Positions 44,716-56,448 of a DNA stretch of 64,000 bases are shown here, in pieces. Numbering within the stretch: the stretch's first letter is position 1; every line of letters starts with the position of its first letter. Origin of the DNA: Leadbetterella byssophila_A (GTDB lineage: Bacteria > Bacteroidota > Bacteroidia > Cytophagales > Spirosomataceae); contig JBEBRR010000008.1 in NCBI GenBank assembly GCA_040394735.1, positions 1 through 64,000 of the forward strand, read 5' to 3'. The position numbers and the translations under genes were made by a program. Under the pieces are notes generated by a model, which saw only the letters and a program-made list of their open reading frames with translations, ran no database searches and was not told where the DNA came from.

Positions 44716-46527
44716 TCAGGAGTTTACGGCATCCAGCCAGATACCCGCATACATAACGCGGTTTAGCTTGCCGGCCAGGCTCCGGGATACCTCTACGGGA
44801 TATTTCCCCTTAAGAAGAATGTTCATTTGTTTCAGGAACCGTGATTTATCCACATACTGCCACAAATCACTATTGTCTTCCAGTCTTTCCCGGTTGTCCT
44901 CCCAAAGCAACTTACAGGAGGAAATCATGTAATGGGAAAATTCATCTTTATCCCGGCGGTTATAAAGCTCTTCAGGCAGGAGGTCTTTCATGGCATTCCG
45001 CAATAACCACCGTGTTTTGCCATTACCGAAACGAATTACATCAGGAATAGCGAGACATAGCTCAAAAAGATCTTTATCGAAAAAGGGATGGAGGTACCGG
45101 ACGCCCATATCCCTCTCCATAGCATAGAATTGTTCAAAATGAGAAGAGAATCCGGCATTGACCGCGGCTTTAAAGTTATCCACGACCTCTTTATCCTCCA
45201 TAACATAAAGATCATTTGCCTCAAAGCGGGAAACAGCCGGCTCCGGTAAACGGTAGTCGTCCCGAAGCAGCGACCCTTCCTCCTGTAACACCGGCAGCAT
45301 GCTCAACTTCTTCCACACCCCTTTTGCCAGATAGTTCAGAAACTCCAGCGGCACGTACCCGAACCTGCTCCTGGCCACTTTCATGATCCCCAGCACCTTC
45401 CGGGTGTCCTTTCCGCGCAAAGCCCTTACTATCTCGTTCCCGATAATTTGATTACGTATCTCCGGAGCCACAGACGGGGCAGCCCTGCTCTCCGATAGCC
45501 GGAACCGCACAAGATGAGAGACGAAAGCTTCAAAATCATCATTACGGAGCTTTTTCAGGTATGCATATCCGTGACCTACTACGGAATCGCCGTCACTTCC
45601 GGTAAGGAGGTTATGACACCCCATCTCAAGGGCTGCACTGCCTACAGCATAGTGAATAACCGAAGGCAGTATGAATTTTTCCGGGGCCATGCTGGCGCTG
45701 CTAAGACGATACAATGCAGCATATATATCCTTCTGCGGCAGTATTCTGTAATGCGGGCAACCGATCTTACGGGCTACCAGCCTGGCATAATAGAGATCGT
45801 TTTGCTCAGCGCCTGCCAGATCAAAATAAAATGTAGGAAAAGATGCATCCCGGACCCGGGCATACACCATGGTAATCAACGAAGAATCCAGCCCTCCGCT
45901 CAGGTGTGACCCGACCCCCGAAAGCCCCTCCGTAAGGAAAGCCATGGAATTAAAGAGGCGCTCGCGAAATTCCTCAAAAAGCCAGGACTCCCTCTTTCCT
46001 CTGATATCAACGGGAGAAGGCCCCCAGTAGGCTTTACAGCTAAAACGGCCTTTCGCATCCAGATGCATATAGCACGCAGGAGGAACAATATGCACCCCCT
46101 CAAAGAATGTCGCGGAGTCCGCCATATTTTCTCCTGAATTACCATTCAGCAAGTAATCTCGAAGCCTGAATTCATCAATCCTCTCCTTATCTCTCAGCCC
46201 TGCCAGGTTCTGTGAAAAGGAAAAACCGGGTGTCTTAAAATAAACGGGCTCTATCCCAAATCTGTCACGGACAAGATAGCTGTCTCCTGTAAGGGAATCC
46301 CGCAGGAAAAGAATAAAGTTATGTTTTAGTTTTTTAACGAGCGCTATCCCCTCTTCCCGGAAACAGTTAGCAATTTTTTCTTCATAAGTTTGCCCCGGAC
46401 AGTTGAGCACATCTCCCATCTGGAGATGACCTCCCTTAAAAAATATATACATATCCCTGTAATTCCGAAAATTATAGGGATATGTATATATACCATCCGT
46501 AGCACTAACTGATGACAAATGCAACAA
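44716..46527 (-). CDS. Asparagine-synthase-like lasso peptide cyclase (McjC/LasC type)
   Basis: 603 residues from TTG 46527; ATG 46452 (MYIFFKGG) would give 578. The N-terminal Ntn-like glutaminase domain is present but shortened and has no Cys2 nucleophile, so it cannot take ammonia from glutamine. The synthetase domain has an intact PP-loop HLSGGLDSS (about residues 208-216) for ATP, and the FDKDLFELCLAIPDVIRFG region near the C-terminus. Enzymes of this build activate the side chain of an Asp or Glu and close the macrolactam of lasso peptides. The precursor ORF lies 8 bp upstream. No B1 or B2 gene is in the window. Confidence 0.8.
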   Translation of the reverse strand: MLHLSSVSATDGIYTYPYNFRNYRDMYIFFKGGHLQMGDVLNCPGQTYEEKIANCFREEGIALVKKLKHNFILFLRDSLTGDSYLVRDRFGIEPVYFKTPGFSFSQNLAGLRDKERIDEFRLRDYLLNGNSGENMADSATFFEGVHIVPPACYMHLDAKGRFSCKAYWGPSPVDIRGKRESWLFEEFRERLFNSMAFLTEGLSGVGSHLSGGLDSSLITMVYARVRDASFPTFYFDLAGAEQNDLYYARLVARKIGCPHYRILPQKDIYAALYRLSSASMAPEKFILPSVIHYAVGSAALEMGCHNLLTGSDGDSVVGHGYAYLKKLRNDDFEAFVSHLVRFRLSESRAAPSVAPEIRNQIIGNEIVRALRGKDTRKVLGIMKVARSRFGYVPLEFLNYLAKGVWKKLSMLPVLQEEGSLLRDDYRLPEPAVSRFEANDLYVMEDKEVVDNFKAAVNAGFSSHFEQFYAMERDMGVRYLHPFFDKDLFELCLAIPDVIRFGNGKTRWLLRNAMKDLLPEELYNRRDKDEFSHYMISSCKLLWEDNRERLEDNSDLWQYVDKSRFLKQMNILLKGKYPVEVSRSLAGKLNRVMYAGIWLDAVNS

Positions 46528-46535
46528 GTTCCTGT

Positions 46536-46661
46536 CTAGACCTCAACCCCTGTACCGCTAAATGCATCAGCAGTACTTCCGATTTTCAAAGTCAGTTTCT
46601 TTAACAGTCCATGCTTCAGTAGAGCAGGTTTTACATACCTTTTTCTTAGTACTGATTTCAT
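46536..46661 (-). CDS. Lasso-type RiPP precursor peptide (candidate)
   Basis: 41 residues from ATG 46661, too short for usual gene finders. The leader holds YVKPALLKHGLLKKLT, matching the lasso leader pattern YxxP...G...LT with the key Thr (residue 24) before the cleavage site. If Thr sits at -2, the core is KIGSTADAFSGTGVEV (residues 26-41): Lys1 and Asp7 would make a 7-residue ring, at the small end for lasso peptides; cleavage one residue earlier would give Leu1-Asp8. The stretch STADAF recalls STPDAF of paeninodin. The stop is 8 bp before the cyclase start, and a full promoter lies upstream. Whether it folds as a lasso is open. Confidence 0.8.
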   Translation of the reverse strand: MKSVLRKRYVKPALLKHGLLKKLTLKIGSTADAFSGTGVEV

Positions 46662-46694
46662 ATCATATAATTAATTTAGGCTATAAACAATACA

Positions 46695-46724
46695 CAAATA
46701 TAACCATGATGTATAATTAAGCAA
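46695..46724 (-). promoter_or_regulatory. Promoter of the lasso precursor-cyclase operon
   Basis: On the minus strand TTG (46724-46722), 19 nt, then TATATTTG (46702-46695): a full match to the Bacteroidota -33/-7 consensus. Transcription should start about 25-30 nt before the precursor ATG at 46661. Confidence 0.75.
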
Positions 46725-46911
46725 CATTATTAGTTTATTTTTTCCATAAATATCCTATCCCATAAGCAAAATGCTCTATTTTCTTACAAACAACGCACAA
46801 AGATGATCCATTTACACCGCACCAGGCTATAAATGCAACCTGCAGAAATCTTACAGGTGCTTTCCCGGCAAAAAAGAGACATAGAAATAATTATTTGCAA
46901 CTATTCCCGGT

Positions 46912-46947
46912 TGGCACAATTTTTGACAAGCTGGCACGTTTTTTGAT
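46912..46947 (+). promoter_or_regulatory. Tandem 20-bp repeat TGGCAC-N5-TTGA upstream of regulator copy B
   Basis: TGGCACAATTTTTGAC (46912-46927) and TGGCACGTTTTTTGAT (46932-46947) have a period of 20 bp, two helical turns. They resemble sigma-54 elements (TGGCAC-N5-TTGC) but end in GA instead of GC. They lie in the 376-bp gap between the lasso precursor and the response regulator, 91 bp before the regulator start. No other gene is seen in that gap. Confidence 0.5.
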
Positions 46948-47037
46948 GTAGATTTCCTTTGGATAATATATTTTGAAAAAGGAGTTTACCGGTCAGATAA
47001 ACCACTGGCAATTAAAAAATAACAAACTAATTGATTT

Positions 47038-47679
47038 ATGAATAAGTCAATTTTTAAAAATCTTTCCGCAATTGTACTGGATGACCATCGGTTATTTGCA
47101 GATTCCTTTGCCAAGCTGATAGAGTTTACCACTTTATTCCGCACTGTAAATGTATTCTATCACGAGCAGGAACTCGTTCAGTACCTGATCCGGTTCAGAA
47201 CTACCGATACTCTGTACCTGTTCCTGGATTACTATGTGGATGACCGGCCCCTCCCCACATTTCTGAATGATGTAAAGAGGGTTTCCAAAAATATAAAAGT
47301 GATTGTGGTGAGCAGCCTGGCCAGTCCTTACCTGCTCAATGATCTTTTAAAATATACTCCTGACGGAATTATCAGTAAAACAGCCAATGCCGATGAGGTC
47401 ATTGACTGCATCCATGAAATAGCAGGAGACAAAAGCTATATTTCCCCGGAAATTAAAAAAATACTGGACAGCAGTGAAGAAGAAGCTATTCCGTTCACAG
47501 CACGCGAAATAGAACTCCTTCAGTATTTTGTCAGAGGTCTTTCCATAAATGAAGCTGCTGAAGAGCTGGGTCTGAGCAGACACACCATAGCCGCACACCG
47601 AAGAAAAATGATGGCCAAAACACAAACCTCAAGCATAACAGCCTTATTGGCTGCAGCGAAGAAGTTTAATGTAATATAG
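47038..47679 (+). CDS. NarL/LuxR-type response regulator, copy B
   Basis: 213 residues: LDDH acidic pair, phospho-acceptor Asp64 in LFLDYYVDDR, Lys in GIISKTANAD, and a LuxR-type helix-turn-helix (FTAREIELLQYFVRGLSINE, LSRHTIAAHRRKMM). The HTH is nearly identical to copy A at 34246, so the two may bind the same sites. It is read away from the lasso precursor from the shared 376-bp gap. The kinase gene follows after 54 bp. Confidence 0.92.
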   Translation: MNKSIFKNLSAIVLDDHRLFADSFAKLIEFTTLFRTVNVFYHEQELVQYLIRFRTTDTLYLFLDYYVDDRPLPTFLNDVKRVSKNIKVIVVSSLASPYLLNDLLKYTPDGIISKTANADEVIDCIHEIAGDKSYISPEIKKILDSSEEEAIPFTAREIELLQYFVRGLSINEAAEELGLSRHTIAAHRRKMMAKTQTSSITALLAAAKKFNVI

Positions 47680-47733
47680 AATATTTCCGCACAATGGAAA
47701 ACCAATTACCTGACCTTTATTAAATGACAATTT

Positions 47734-48504
47734 ATGAATGCTTTGTTAGTACTTTTTGTATTAACCGTAATATTCGGTTCTTATTTATGGATACGGCGGG
47801 AAAGGAGAAAAACAGCCGTTCGTATCAGGGCTTTAAAACGGATAGCCGATATCCGCATCGAAGAAGCCAGGGTGGAGTCTGCCCGGGAAACCTGTGGTAA
47901 AATCGGCCAGAATCTTCATGACGAACTATCGGCTTCTTTAGCCGGCATAGTTCACCATATGGAAATCCTTACCCGCCAGACCCATGATGAAAACATCAGG
48001 GAACGTATCAACCTGCTTAGAGTGGAAACGGGCAAAGTGTATGAGTCGGTAAGAGATAAAAGCCACTTTTTATATCCGGGCTCTTCCGGCCACCGCACGG
48101 AACACTTTGATGAAAGTATATTGAAGATCACTAATTTCCTGTTGCCCGACAATCTTTACCGCAAAGAAATAGATATTGATAAAAAGACGGCCGAGCGGCT
48201 GAACGCAGCCCAACGGATGGAGATTCTACGGATTCTGAAAGAAGCCGCCACCAATATCCTGAAGCACGCCAAAAAAGCCACCGAGGTATTTGTTTTCCTT
48301 TACGAAGGAGAAAACCGGAAAATCATCTTCCAGGTGGGGGATAACGGAAATACCTTCAAAAAACCTAAAGACGGCATAGGTCTCAGCTCTATCCGGAAAA
48401 GGGTACTGGGTTTAAAAGGAAGCTTCAGCATTGAAACAGGAGGCGGAACCGTATTGACCGTCACGCTTCCGGGGGAAGCAACGCCCGAACCGGCTCTGAT
48501 CTGA
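47734..48504 (+). CDS. NarL-type sensor histidine kinase, copy B
   Basis: 256 residues. One N-terminal membrane helix (residues 3-21), a coiled linker and HisKA_3 with GQNLHDELSASLAGIVHH (His62), then a HATPase domain ending DGIGLSSIRKRVLGLKGSF. It has no sensor domain. It is a paralogue of the kinase at 33453, with the same gene order after its regulator. The missing sensor part suggests that it reads a signal in the membrane or through a partner. Confidence 0.9.
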   Translation: MNALLVLFVLTVIFGSYLWIRRERRKTAVRIRALKRIADIRIEEARVESARETCGKIGQNLHDELSASLAGIVHHMEILTRQTHDENIRERINLLRVETGKVYESVRDKSHFLYPGSSGHRTEHFDESILKITNFLLPDNLYRKEIDIDKKTAERLNAAQRMEILRILKEAATNILKHAKKATEVFVFLYEGENRKIIFQVGDNGNTFKKPKDGIGLSSIRKRVLGLKGSFSIETGGGTVLTVTLPGEATPEPALI

Positions 48505-48521
48505 CCTGAAGGGAAAACGCT

Positions 48522-50984
48522 TTATTTCTCCCCCAGCTTCAGGCATTCTTCCAGGGTAAGCTCTTCGGGTGTTACCCCTTTCGGAATTTTTACATTTCGC
48601 TTACCGATCTGAATATACGGACCATACCGGCCGTTCAACACCTTTACCTTATCGTTGTCGGGAAATTCCTTAATTACCTTGCTGGCGGCCTCTTTCCTGC
48701 CGTTCTGAATGATCTCCGCTACTTTTGCATCGTCCATCGTCAACGGGTCTTCAGTCTTCGGTATATTGTAATAGGTAGTTCCCCATTTCACATACGGACC
48801 GAAACGCCCTTTCCCGATGGTCACGGGCTGTCCCTCATACACGGCCATTTCACGGGGCAGGGAACCGTCTGTCGCCTTGGCTTCAATCAGGGCAATAGCC
48901 CGTTCTTTGGTTACCGTGAGCGGATCTTCTCCTTTCTCAAGGTTGTAGAACTTGCCGTTGTATAAAACATACGGGCCATATCTTCCTTCATTCACTACCA
49001 GCGGGTGCCCCTCGTGGAGGCCCAGCTCCAGCGGCAGCTTGGGTCCTTTCAGGATAGCCAGCGCTTCCTCGTAGGTAAGGCCGGAGATCAGTGTTCCTTT
49101 TTTAAGGGAAACAAAAACAGGCTTTTCCTCATCTGTGGCCTCCCCGATCTGCAGATAAGGGCCAAAACGGCCTACTTTGGCAAAAAGCTTTCTTCCGCTG
49201 TCCGGATCTATCCCCAGCTCATTCGAACTGGTGGCGGAAGAAGCCCCTTCGGCTGCCTGTTCCACCTTATTATGAAAATCCTGGTAAAAATCTTTGATCA
49301 TCTTCTGCCAGGAAACCTTCCCGTCAGCTACATCATCAAATTCATCCTCTACCTCGGCCGTAAACTTATAGTTCAGGATCTCCTCAAAATTCTCTACCAG
49401 GTAGTCATTAACGATCATCCCCAGGTTGGTAGGGAAAAGCTTGGCCTTTTCACTTCCGAAGGTCTCTGTCTTTACTTCCGGACTCACAGAGCCGTCTTTC
49501 AGCAGCAGCTCCCGGTACTCCCGGGTTTGTCCCGGCCGGTCTTCCTTCACCACGTATTCCCGTTTGATGATCGTCGATATCGTAGGCGCATACGTGGAAG
49601 GCCGTCCAATACCCAGTTCTTCCAGTTTTTTCACCAGGCTGGCTTCAGTGTAGCGGGCGGGCGGGCGGCTGAACCGTTCCGTAGCCTTCATTTGAATGAG
49701 TCCCAGCTGCTGGCCGATGTTCAGCGGCGGAAGCATGCCTTTGCTTTCTTCGTCCTCCTCATCGTTACCCTCCAGATACACTTTAAGGAATCCTTCAAAC
49801 TTAATTACCTCTCCCGAGGCCGTCAGCTCTTCCGGGCGGGTGGAGATACCTATTTTGGCGATAGTACGTTCAATCTGTGCGTCCGCCATCTGCGAAGCAA
49901 TGGCCCGTTTCCATATCAGATCGTACAATCTTTTTTCATTTCTGTCGGTACCGGCGCTGCTCACAGAAAAATCAGTAGGGCGAATGGCCTCGTGAGCTTC
50001 CTGCGCCGACTTATCTTTGGTGCGGAATACCCTCGGCTTCGAAAACTTTTCTCCGTAAGCGCTGACGATCTGTCCTTTTGCCCCTTCTATGGCCTCGGCC
50101 GAAAGGTTCGTGGAATCCGTACGCATATACGTAATCTTCCCTGATTCGTAGAGCCTCTGCGCCAGGGTCATGGTCTGCTGTACCGAAAAGCTCAGTTTCC
50201 GGGAGGCTTCCTGCTGCAGCGTGGAAGTAGTGAAAGGAGCAGCCGGGCTCTTGGTAGTAGGCTTCACTTCCAGGCTGGCAATAGAGAACATGGCCGGAAT
50301 ACAATCATTCAGAAACTTTTCGGCATCCTGCAGGGTTTCAAAATTTTTCGACAGCTCGGCCGACAGCACTTTGCCGTTTCCTACGTTGAAATCGGCCTGA
50401 ATTCTGTAGGAAGACGTCACCTGGAAATTCTCGATTTCCCGTTCCCGCTCTACCACAATTCTCACGGTCACCGACTGTACCCTTCCGGCAGAAAGATTTT
50501 TGCGGTCTCCGGCCCGGATCTTGCGCCAGAGCACAGGCGACAGCTGAAAACCTACCAGCCGGTCAAGAATACGCCTGGCCTGCTGCGCATTAACCAGGTC
50601 AAGATCAATAGTCCTGGGGTTTTCGATGGCCTTGCCTATAGCATTTTTGGTGATCTCCCGGAATACAATACGTTTGGTATCATCCTTCAGTCCCAGCGCT
50701 TCCTTAAGATGCCATGAAATGGCCTCCCCTTCCCGGTCGTCATCAGTAGCCAGCCACACTTCCTTATCTCTGGCCTCCTTCTTCAGCTCGTTGACTACCT
50801 TTACCTTGTCTGATGAAACCTTATAGGTGGGTTCAAAATCTTTTTCAATATCCACACCCAGCTCTTTTTCAGGCAGGTCACGGATATGCCCGAAACTGGA
50901 TTTGACGATAAAATCTTTTCCAAGGTATCCTTCAATGGTCTTTGCTTTTGCGGGGGATTCTACTATAACAAGGTTCTTTGACAT
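48522..50984 (-). CDS. topA: DNA topoisomerase I
   Basis: 820 residues. TOPRIM domain at the N-terminus (MSKNLVIVESPAKAKTIEGY and DDREGEAISWH), catalytic Tyr286 in YMRTDSTNLS, and from about residue 590 four C-terminal repeats of the type GRFGPYVKWG/GRYGPYVLYNG instead of zinc fingers. It relaxes negative supercoils by cutting one strand. It is a single gene, convergent with the kinase at 47734 and divergent from acnB. Confidence 0.96.
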   Translation of the reverse strand: MSKNLVIVESPAKAKTIEGYLGKDFIVKSSFGHIRDLPEKELGVDIEKDFEPTYKVSSDKVKVVNELKKEARDKEVWLATDDDREGEAISWHLKEALGLKDDTKRIVFREITKNAIGKAIENPRTIDLDLVNAQQARRILDRLVGFQLSPVLWRKIRAGDRKNLSAGRVQSVTVRIVVEREREIENFQVTSSYRIQADFNVGNGKVLSAELSKNFETLQDAEKFLNDCIPAMFSIASLEVKPTTKSPAAPFTTSTLQQEASRKLSFSVQQTMTLAQRLYESGKITYMRTDSTNLSAEAIEGAKGQIVSAYGEKFSKPRVFRTKDKSAQEAHEAIRPTDFSVSSAGTDRNEKRLYDLIWKRAIASQMADAQIERTIAKIGISTRPEELTASGEVIKFEGFLKVYLEGNDEEDEESKGMLPPLNIGQQLGLIQMKATERFSRPPARYTEASLVKKLEELGIGRPSTYAPTISTIIKREYVVKEDRPGQTREYRELLLKDGSVSPEVKTETFGSEKAKLFPTNLGMIVNDYLVENFEEILNYKFTAEVEDEFDDVADGKVSWQKMIKDFYQDFHNKVEQAAEGASSATSSNELGIDPDSGRKLFAKVGRFGPYLQIGEATDEEKPVFVSLKKGTLISGLTYEEALAILKGPKLPLELGLHEGHPLVVNEGRYGPYVLYNGKFYNLEKGEDPLTVTKERAIALIEAKATDGSLPREMAVYEGQPVTIGKGRFGPYVKWGTTYYNIPKTEDPLTMDDAKVAEIIQNGRKEAASKVIKEFPDNDKVKVLNGRYGPYIQIGKRNVKIPKGVTPEELTLEECLKLGEK

Positions 50985-51148
50985 CCGTGTATGTACTTTT
51001 TGTACTTTTTGAAAAGTTGCCGCAAAATAAAGGATACTTTGTTTTAATTTTTTATAAAAACTGCAAAAAAAGACTCAAATGCCGTTAAAACACAAAACAG
51101 AGGCTGAAAATCCTAAAATATTTTGAATACTTCTAAATAAGAAACTTC

Positions 51149-51180
51149 TTGTTCCAATTGGAAATCAGTTTGTATTTTTG
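51149..51180 (+). promoter_or_regulatory. Promoter of the aconitase genes
   Basis: TTG (51149-51151), 21 nt, then TATTTTTG (51173-51180), a match to the Bacteroidota consensus, 47 bp before the acnB ATG. Confidence 0.65.
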
Positions 51181-51227
51181 AGGGTTATTATTTAGTCTGC
51201 TTTTAACGTCGAACAAGACTTCCGTAT

Positions 51228-53999
<2,772 letters not shown>

Positions 54000-54024
54000 T
54001 GTTTAGAACTAAATTTTATACAAT

Positions 54025-56295
54025 ATGAAAGTATTTGATTTGGATATGATAAAAGCGGTGTATGCCCGTATACCCGAAAGGGTGAATGCGGCTAAAGCCC
54101 TTTTAGGAAGACCCATGACCTTATCGGAGAAAATCCTTTATGCCCATCTTTGGGAAAACCTTCCCGGTAAGCCCTATGCGAGGGGAGTAGACTATGTAGA
54201 CTTTGCCCCCGACCGGGTGGCGATGCAGGATGCCACAGCCCAGATGGCGCTGCTGCAGTTTATGCAGGCCAAAAGAGAAAAGGTGGCGGTTCCTTCCACG
54301 GTGCATTGTGATCACCTGATCCAGGCCAGAGTCGGGGCGGCGGTCGATCTGAAGACGGCTACGGAAGCCAATAAGGAAGTATATGACTTTCTGTCTTCCG
54401 TATCCAACAAATACGGCATCGGCTTCTGGAAAGCCGGCGCCGGGATCATTCACCAGGTTGTACTCGAAAACTATGCCTTTCCCGGCGGGATGATGATCGG
54501 GACCGACTCCCATACTCCCAATGCGGGCGGTCTGGGGATGGTGGCTATCGGTGTGGGCGGTGCAGATGCCTGTGATGTGATGTCAGGCCTGGCCTGGGAA
54601 CTGAAAATGCCTAAGCTGATCGGTGTGAAGCTGACCGGCACGCTCCGTGGCTGGGCGTCCCCCAAAGATATTATTCTGGAAGTAGCCGGGCGCCTTACGG
54701 TAAAAGGCGGCACGGGCGCTATTGTGGAGTATTTCGGTACCGGCGCCGACAAGCTTTCAGCTACCGGTAAAGGTACCATCTGTAACATGGGTGCGGAGAT
54801 CGGCGCCACTACTTCTATTTTCGGATATGATAAGAAAATGGCCAAATACCTGATGGCTACCGGCAGAAGAAGCGTGGCCATCGGTGCTAACAGGATCAAA
54901 AATTACCTGAGACCGGACCAGGAGTGTATCGATAACCCGCATGAATATTATGACGAGGTGATCGAAATCAATCTCTCCCGGCTGGAACCACGGATCAACG
55001 GCCCGTTCACCCCGGATCTGGCCTGGCCGTTATCGAAATTCGCTGCTGCCGTGAGGAAAAACAAATGGCCGCAGGAGCTCTCGGTAGGGCTCATCGGTTC
55101 CTGTACCAACTCTTCTTATGAGGATCTGACACGGGCAGCATCCATTGCTCAGCAAGCCATTGACAAACATATCAAAGCCAGGTCGGAATACACCATCACA
55201 CCGGGCTCTGAGATGGTAAGGTTTACGGCTGAAAGAGACGGCTTACTGGATACTTTCGGAAAGATCGGCGGGGTAGTATTAGCCAATGCCTGCGGACCGT
55301 GTATCGGTCAATGGGCCCGCCACGGTGCCGAAAAGCAGGAGAGAAACTCTATTATCACTTCCTTTAACCGGAACTTTGCAAAAAGAGCTGACGGAAACCC
55401 GAATACTCACTCATTTGTAGCCTCTCCTGAGGTGGTGACGGCAATGGCTATAGCCGGTGACCTTACGTTTAATCCTCAGAAAGATACGCTGGTCAACGAA
55501 AAAGGCGAACAGGTGAAGCTGGATCCCCCACTGGGCGTGGAGCTTCCCCCGTTAGGCTTTGACGTAATCGATGCGGGTTACCAGAAACCGGCCCGGAGCG
55601 GTAAAAATGTAAAAGTAAAGGTAAGTCCGAAGTCAGACCGGCTGCAGCTGCTGGATCCATTCCAGCCCTGGGAAGGTACTGACCTGACCGGCCTGAAGCT
55701 CCTGATCAAAGCCAAAGGAAAGTGTACCACCGACCATATCTCCATGGCCGGACCGTGGTTAAAATACCGCGGTCACCTGGATAATATTTCCAATAACCTG
55801 CTGATCGGTGCGGTAAACTTCGCCAATGATGCCACCAATAAAGTAAAAAACCAGCTCACCGGGGAATATGGCGAGGTTCCGGCTACCCAACGGGCCTACA
55901 AAGCCGCCGGTATCGGGTCTATCGTTGTTGGCGATGAAAACTACGGGGAAGGCTCTTCCAGAGAGCATGCAGCCATGGAGCCGCGTCACCTGGGCGTACG
56001 TGCCATTCTCGTAAAATCATTTGCCCGGATTCATGAGACCAACCTGAAAAAACAGGGGATGCTGGCGCTTACCTTTGCCGACCCGTCTGATTACGACAAG
56101 ATTCAGGAAGATGACACACTGGATATCATTGGCCTCACCACCTTTGCACCGGGCAGACCGCTGACCGTAGTGGCGCATCACAAAGATGGCTCAAAAGACG
56201 AGATCACGGTAAATCATACCTATAACGATGCCCAGATCAAGTGGTTTAAAGCAGGGGCCGCGCTGAATTTGATTGCACAGGGCGAGCAGGCCTGA
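54025..56295 (+). CDS. Aconitate hydratase, mitochondrial type
   Basis: 756 residues, size and sequence of the mitochondrial-type aconitase (AcnA superfamily, not AcnB). Marks: TVHCDHLIQA, GTDSHTPNAGGLGM, cluster Cys in GSCTNSSYEDL and ANACGPCIGQW, and the C-terminal swivel with GEGSSREHAAMEPRHLG. It lies 25 bp after acnB and ends in a strong terminator, so both aconitases are probably made together. Such tandem pairs may divide work between growth and oxidative stress, by analogy with E. coli AcnA/AcnB. Confidence 0.95.
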   Translation: MKVFDLDMIKAVYARIPERVNAAKALLGRPMTLSEKILYAHLWENLPGKPYARGVDYVDFAPDRVAMQDATAQMALLQFMQAKREKVAVPSTVHCDHLIQARVGAAVDLKTATEANKEVYDFLSSVSNKYGIGFWKAGAGIIHQVVLENYAFPGGMMIGTDSHTPNAGGLGMVAIGVGGADACDVMSGLAWELKMPKLIGVKLTGTLRGWASPKDIILEVAGRLTVKGGTGAIVEYFGTGADKLSATGKGTICNMGAEIGATTSIFGYDKKMAKYLMATGRRSVAIGANRIKNYLRPDQECIDNPHEYYDEVIEINLSRLEPRINGPFTPDLAWPLSKFAAAVRKNKWPQELSVGLIGSCTNSSYEDLTRAASIAQQAIDKHIKARSEYTITPGSEMVRFTAERDGLLDTFGKIGGVVLANACGPCIGQWARHGAEKQERNSIITSFNRNFAKRADGNPNTHSFVASPEVVTAMAIAGDLTFNPQKDTLVNEKGEQVKLDPPLGVELPPLGFDVIDAGYQKPARSGKNVKVKVSPKSDRLQLLDPFQPWEGTDLTGLKLLIKAKGKCTTDHISMAGPWLKYRGHLDNISNNLLIGAVNFANDATNKVKNQLTGEYGEVPATQRAYKAAGIGSIVVGDENYGEGSSREHAAMEPRHLGVRAILVKSFARIHETNLKKQGMLALTFADPSDYDKIQEDDTLDIIGLTTFAPGRPLTVVAHHKDGSKDEITVNHTYNDAQIKWFKAGAALNLIAQGEQA

Positions 56296-56311
56296 AAGTC
56301 TGAACAGATTT

Positions 56312-56340
56312 ATCCCCGGCCTCCCGACCGGGGATTTTTT
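56312..56340 (+). terminator. Terminator of the aconitase operon
   Basis: Perfect 8-bp stem ATCCCCGG / CCGGGGAT (56312-56319, 56328-56335) with an 8-nt loop and six T. The stem is the same as after rplY. Confidence 0.9.
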
Positions 56341-56448
56341 ATGCATATATATATGCCGCTCTCAAAAATATTTGCGGCAGAATGCTCTAAGAAAAACCAT
56401 TGCCGGAATTACAACTTATAAAATCGACAAAAGAATTGCTCTAAAATT

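Noticed and set aside
46662..47037. Possible PqqD-like RRE (lasso B1) gene in the gap upstream of the precursor
   Set aside because: No frame of sufficient length (about 80 codons) exists on either strand.
49005..50144. 379-codon plus-strand open frame opposite topA
   Set aside because: Antisense shadow of the topoisomerase; the product has no domain that I recognise.
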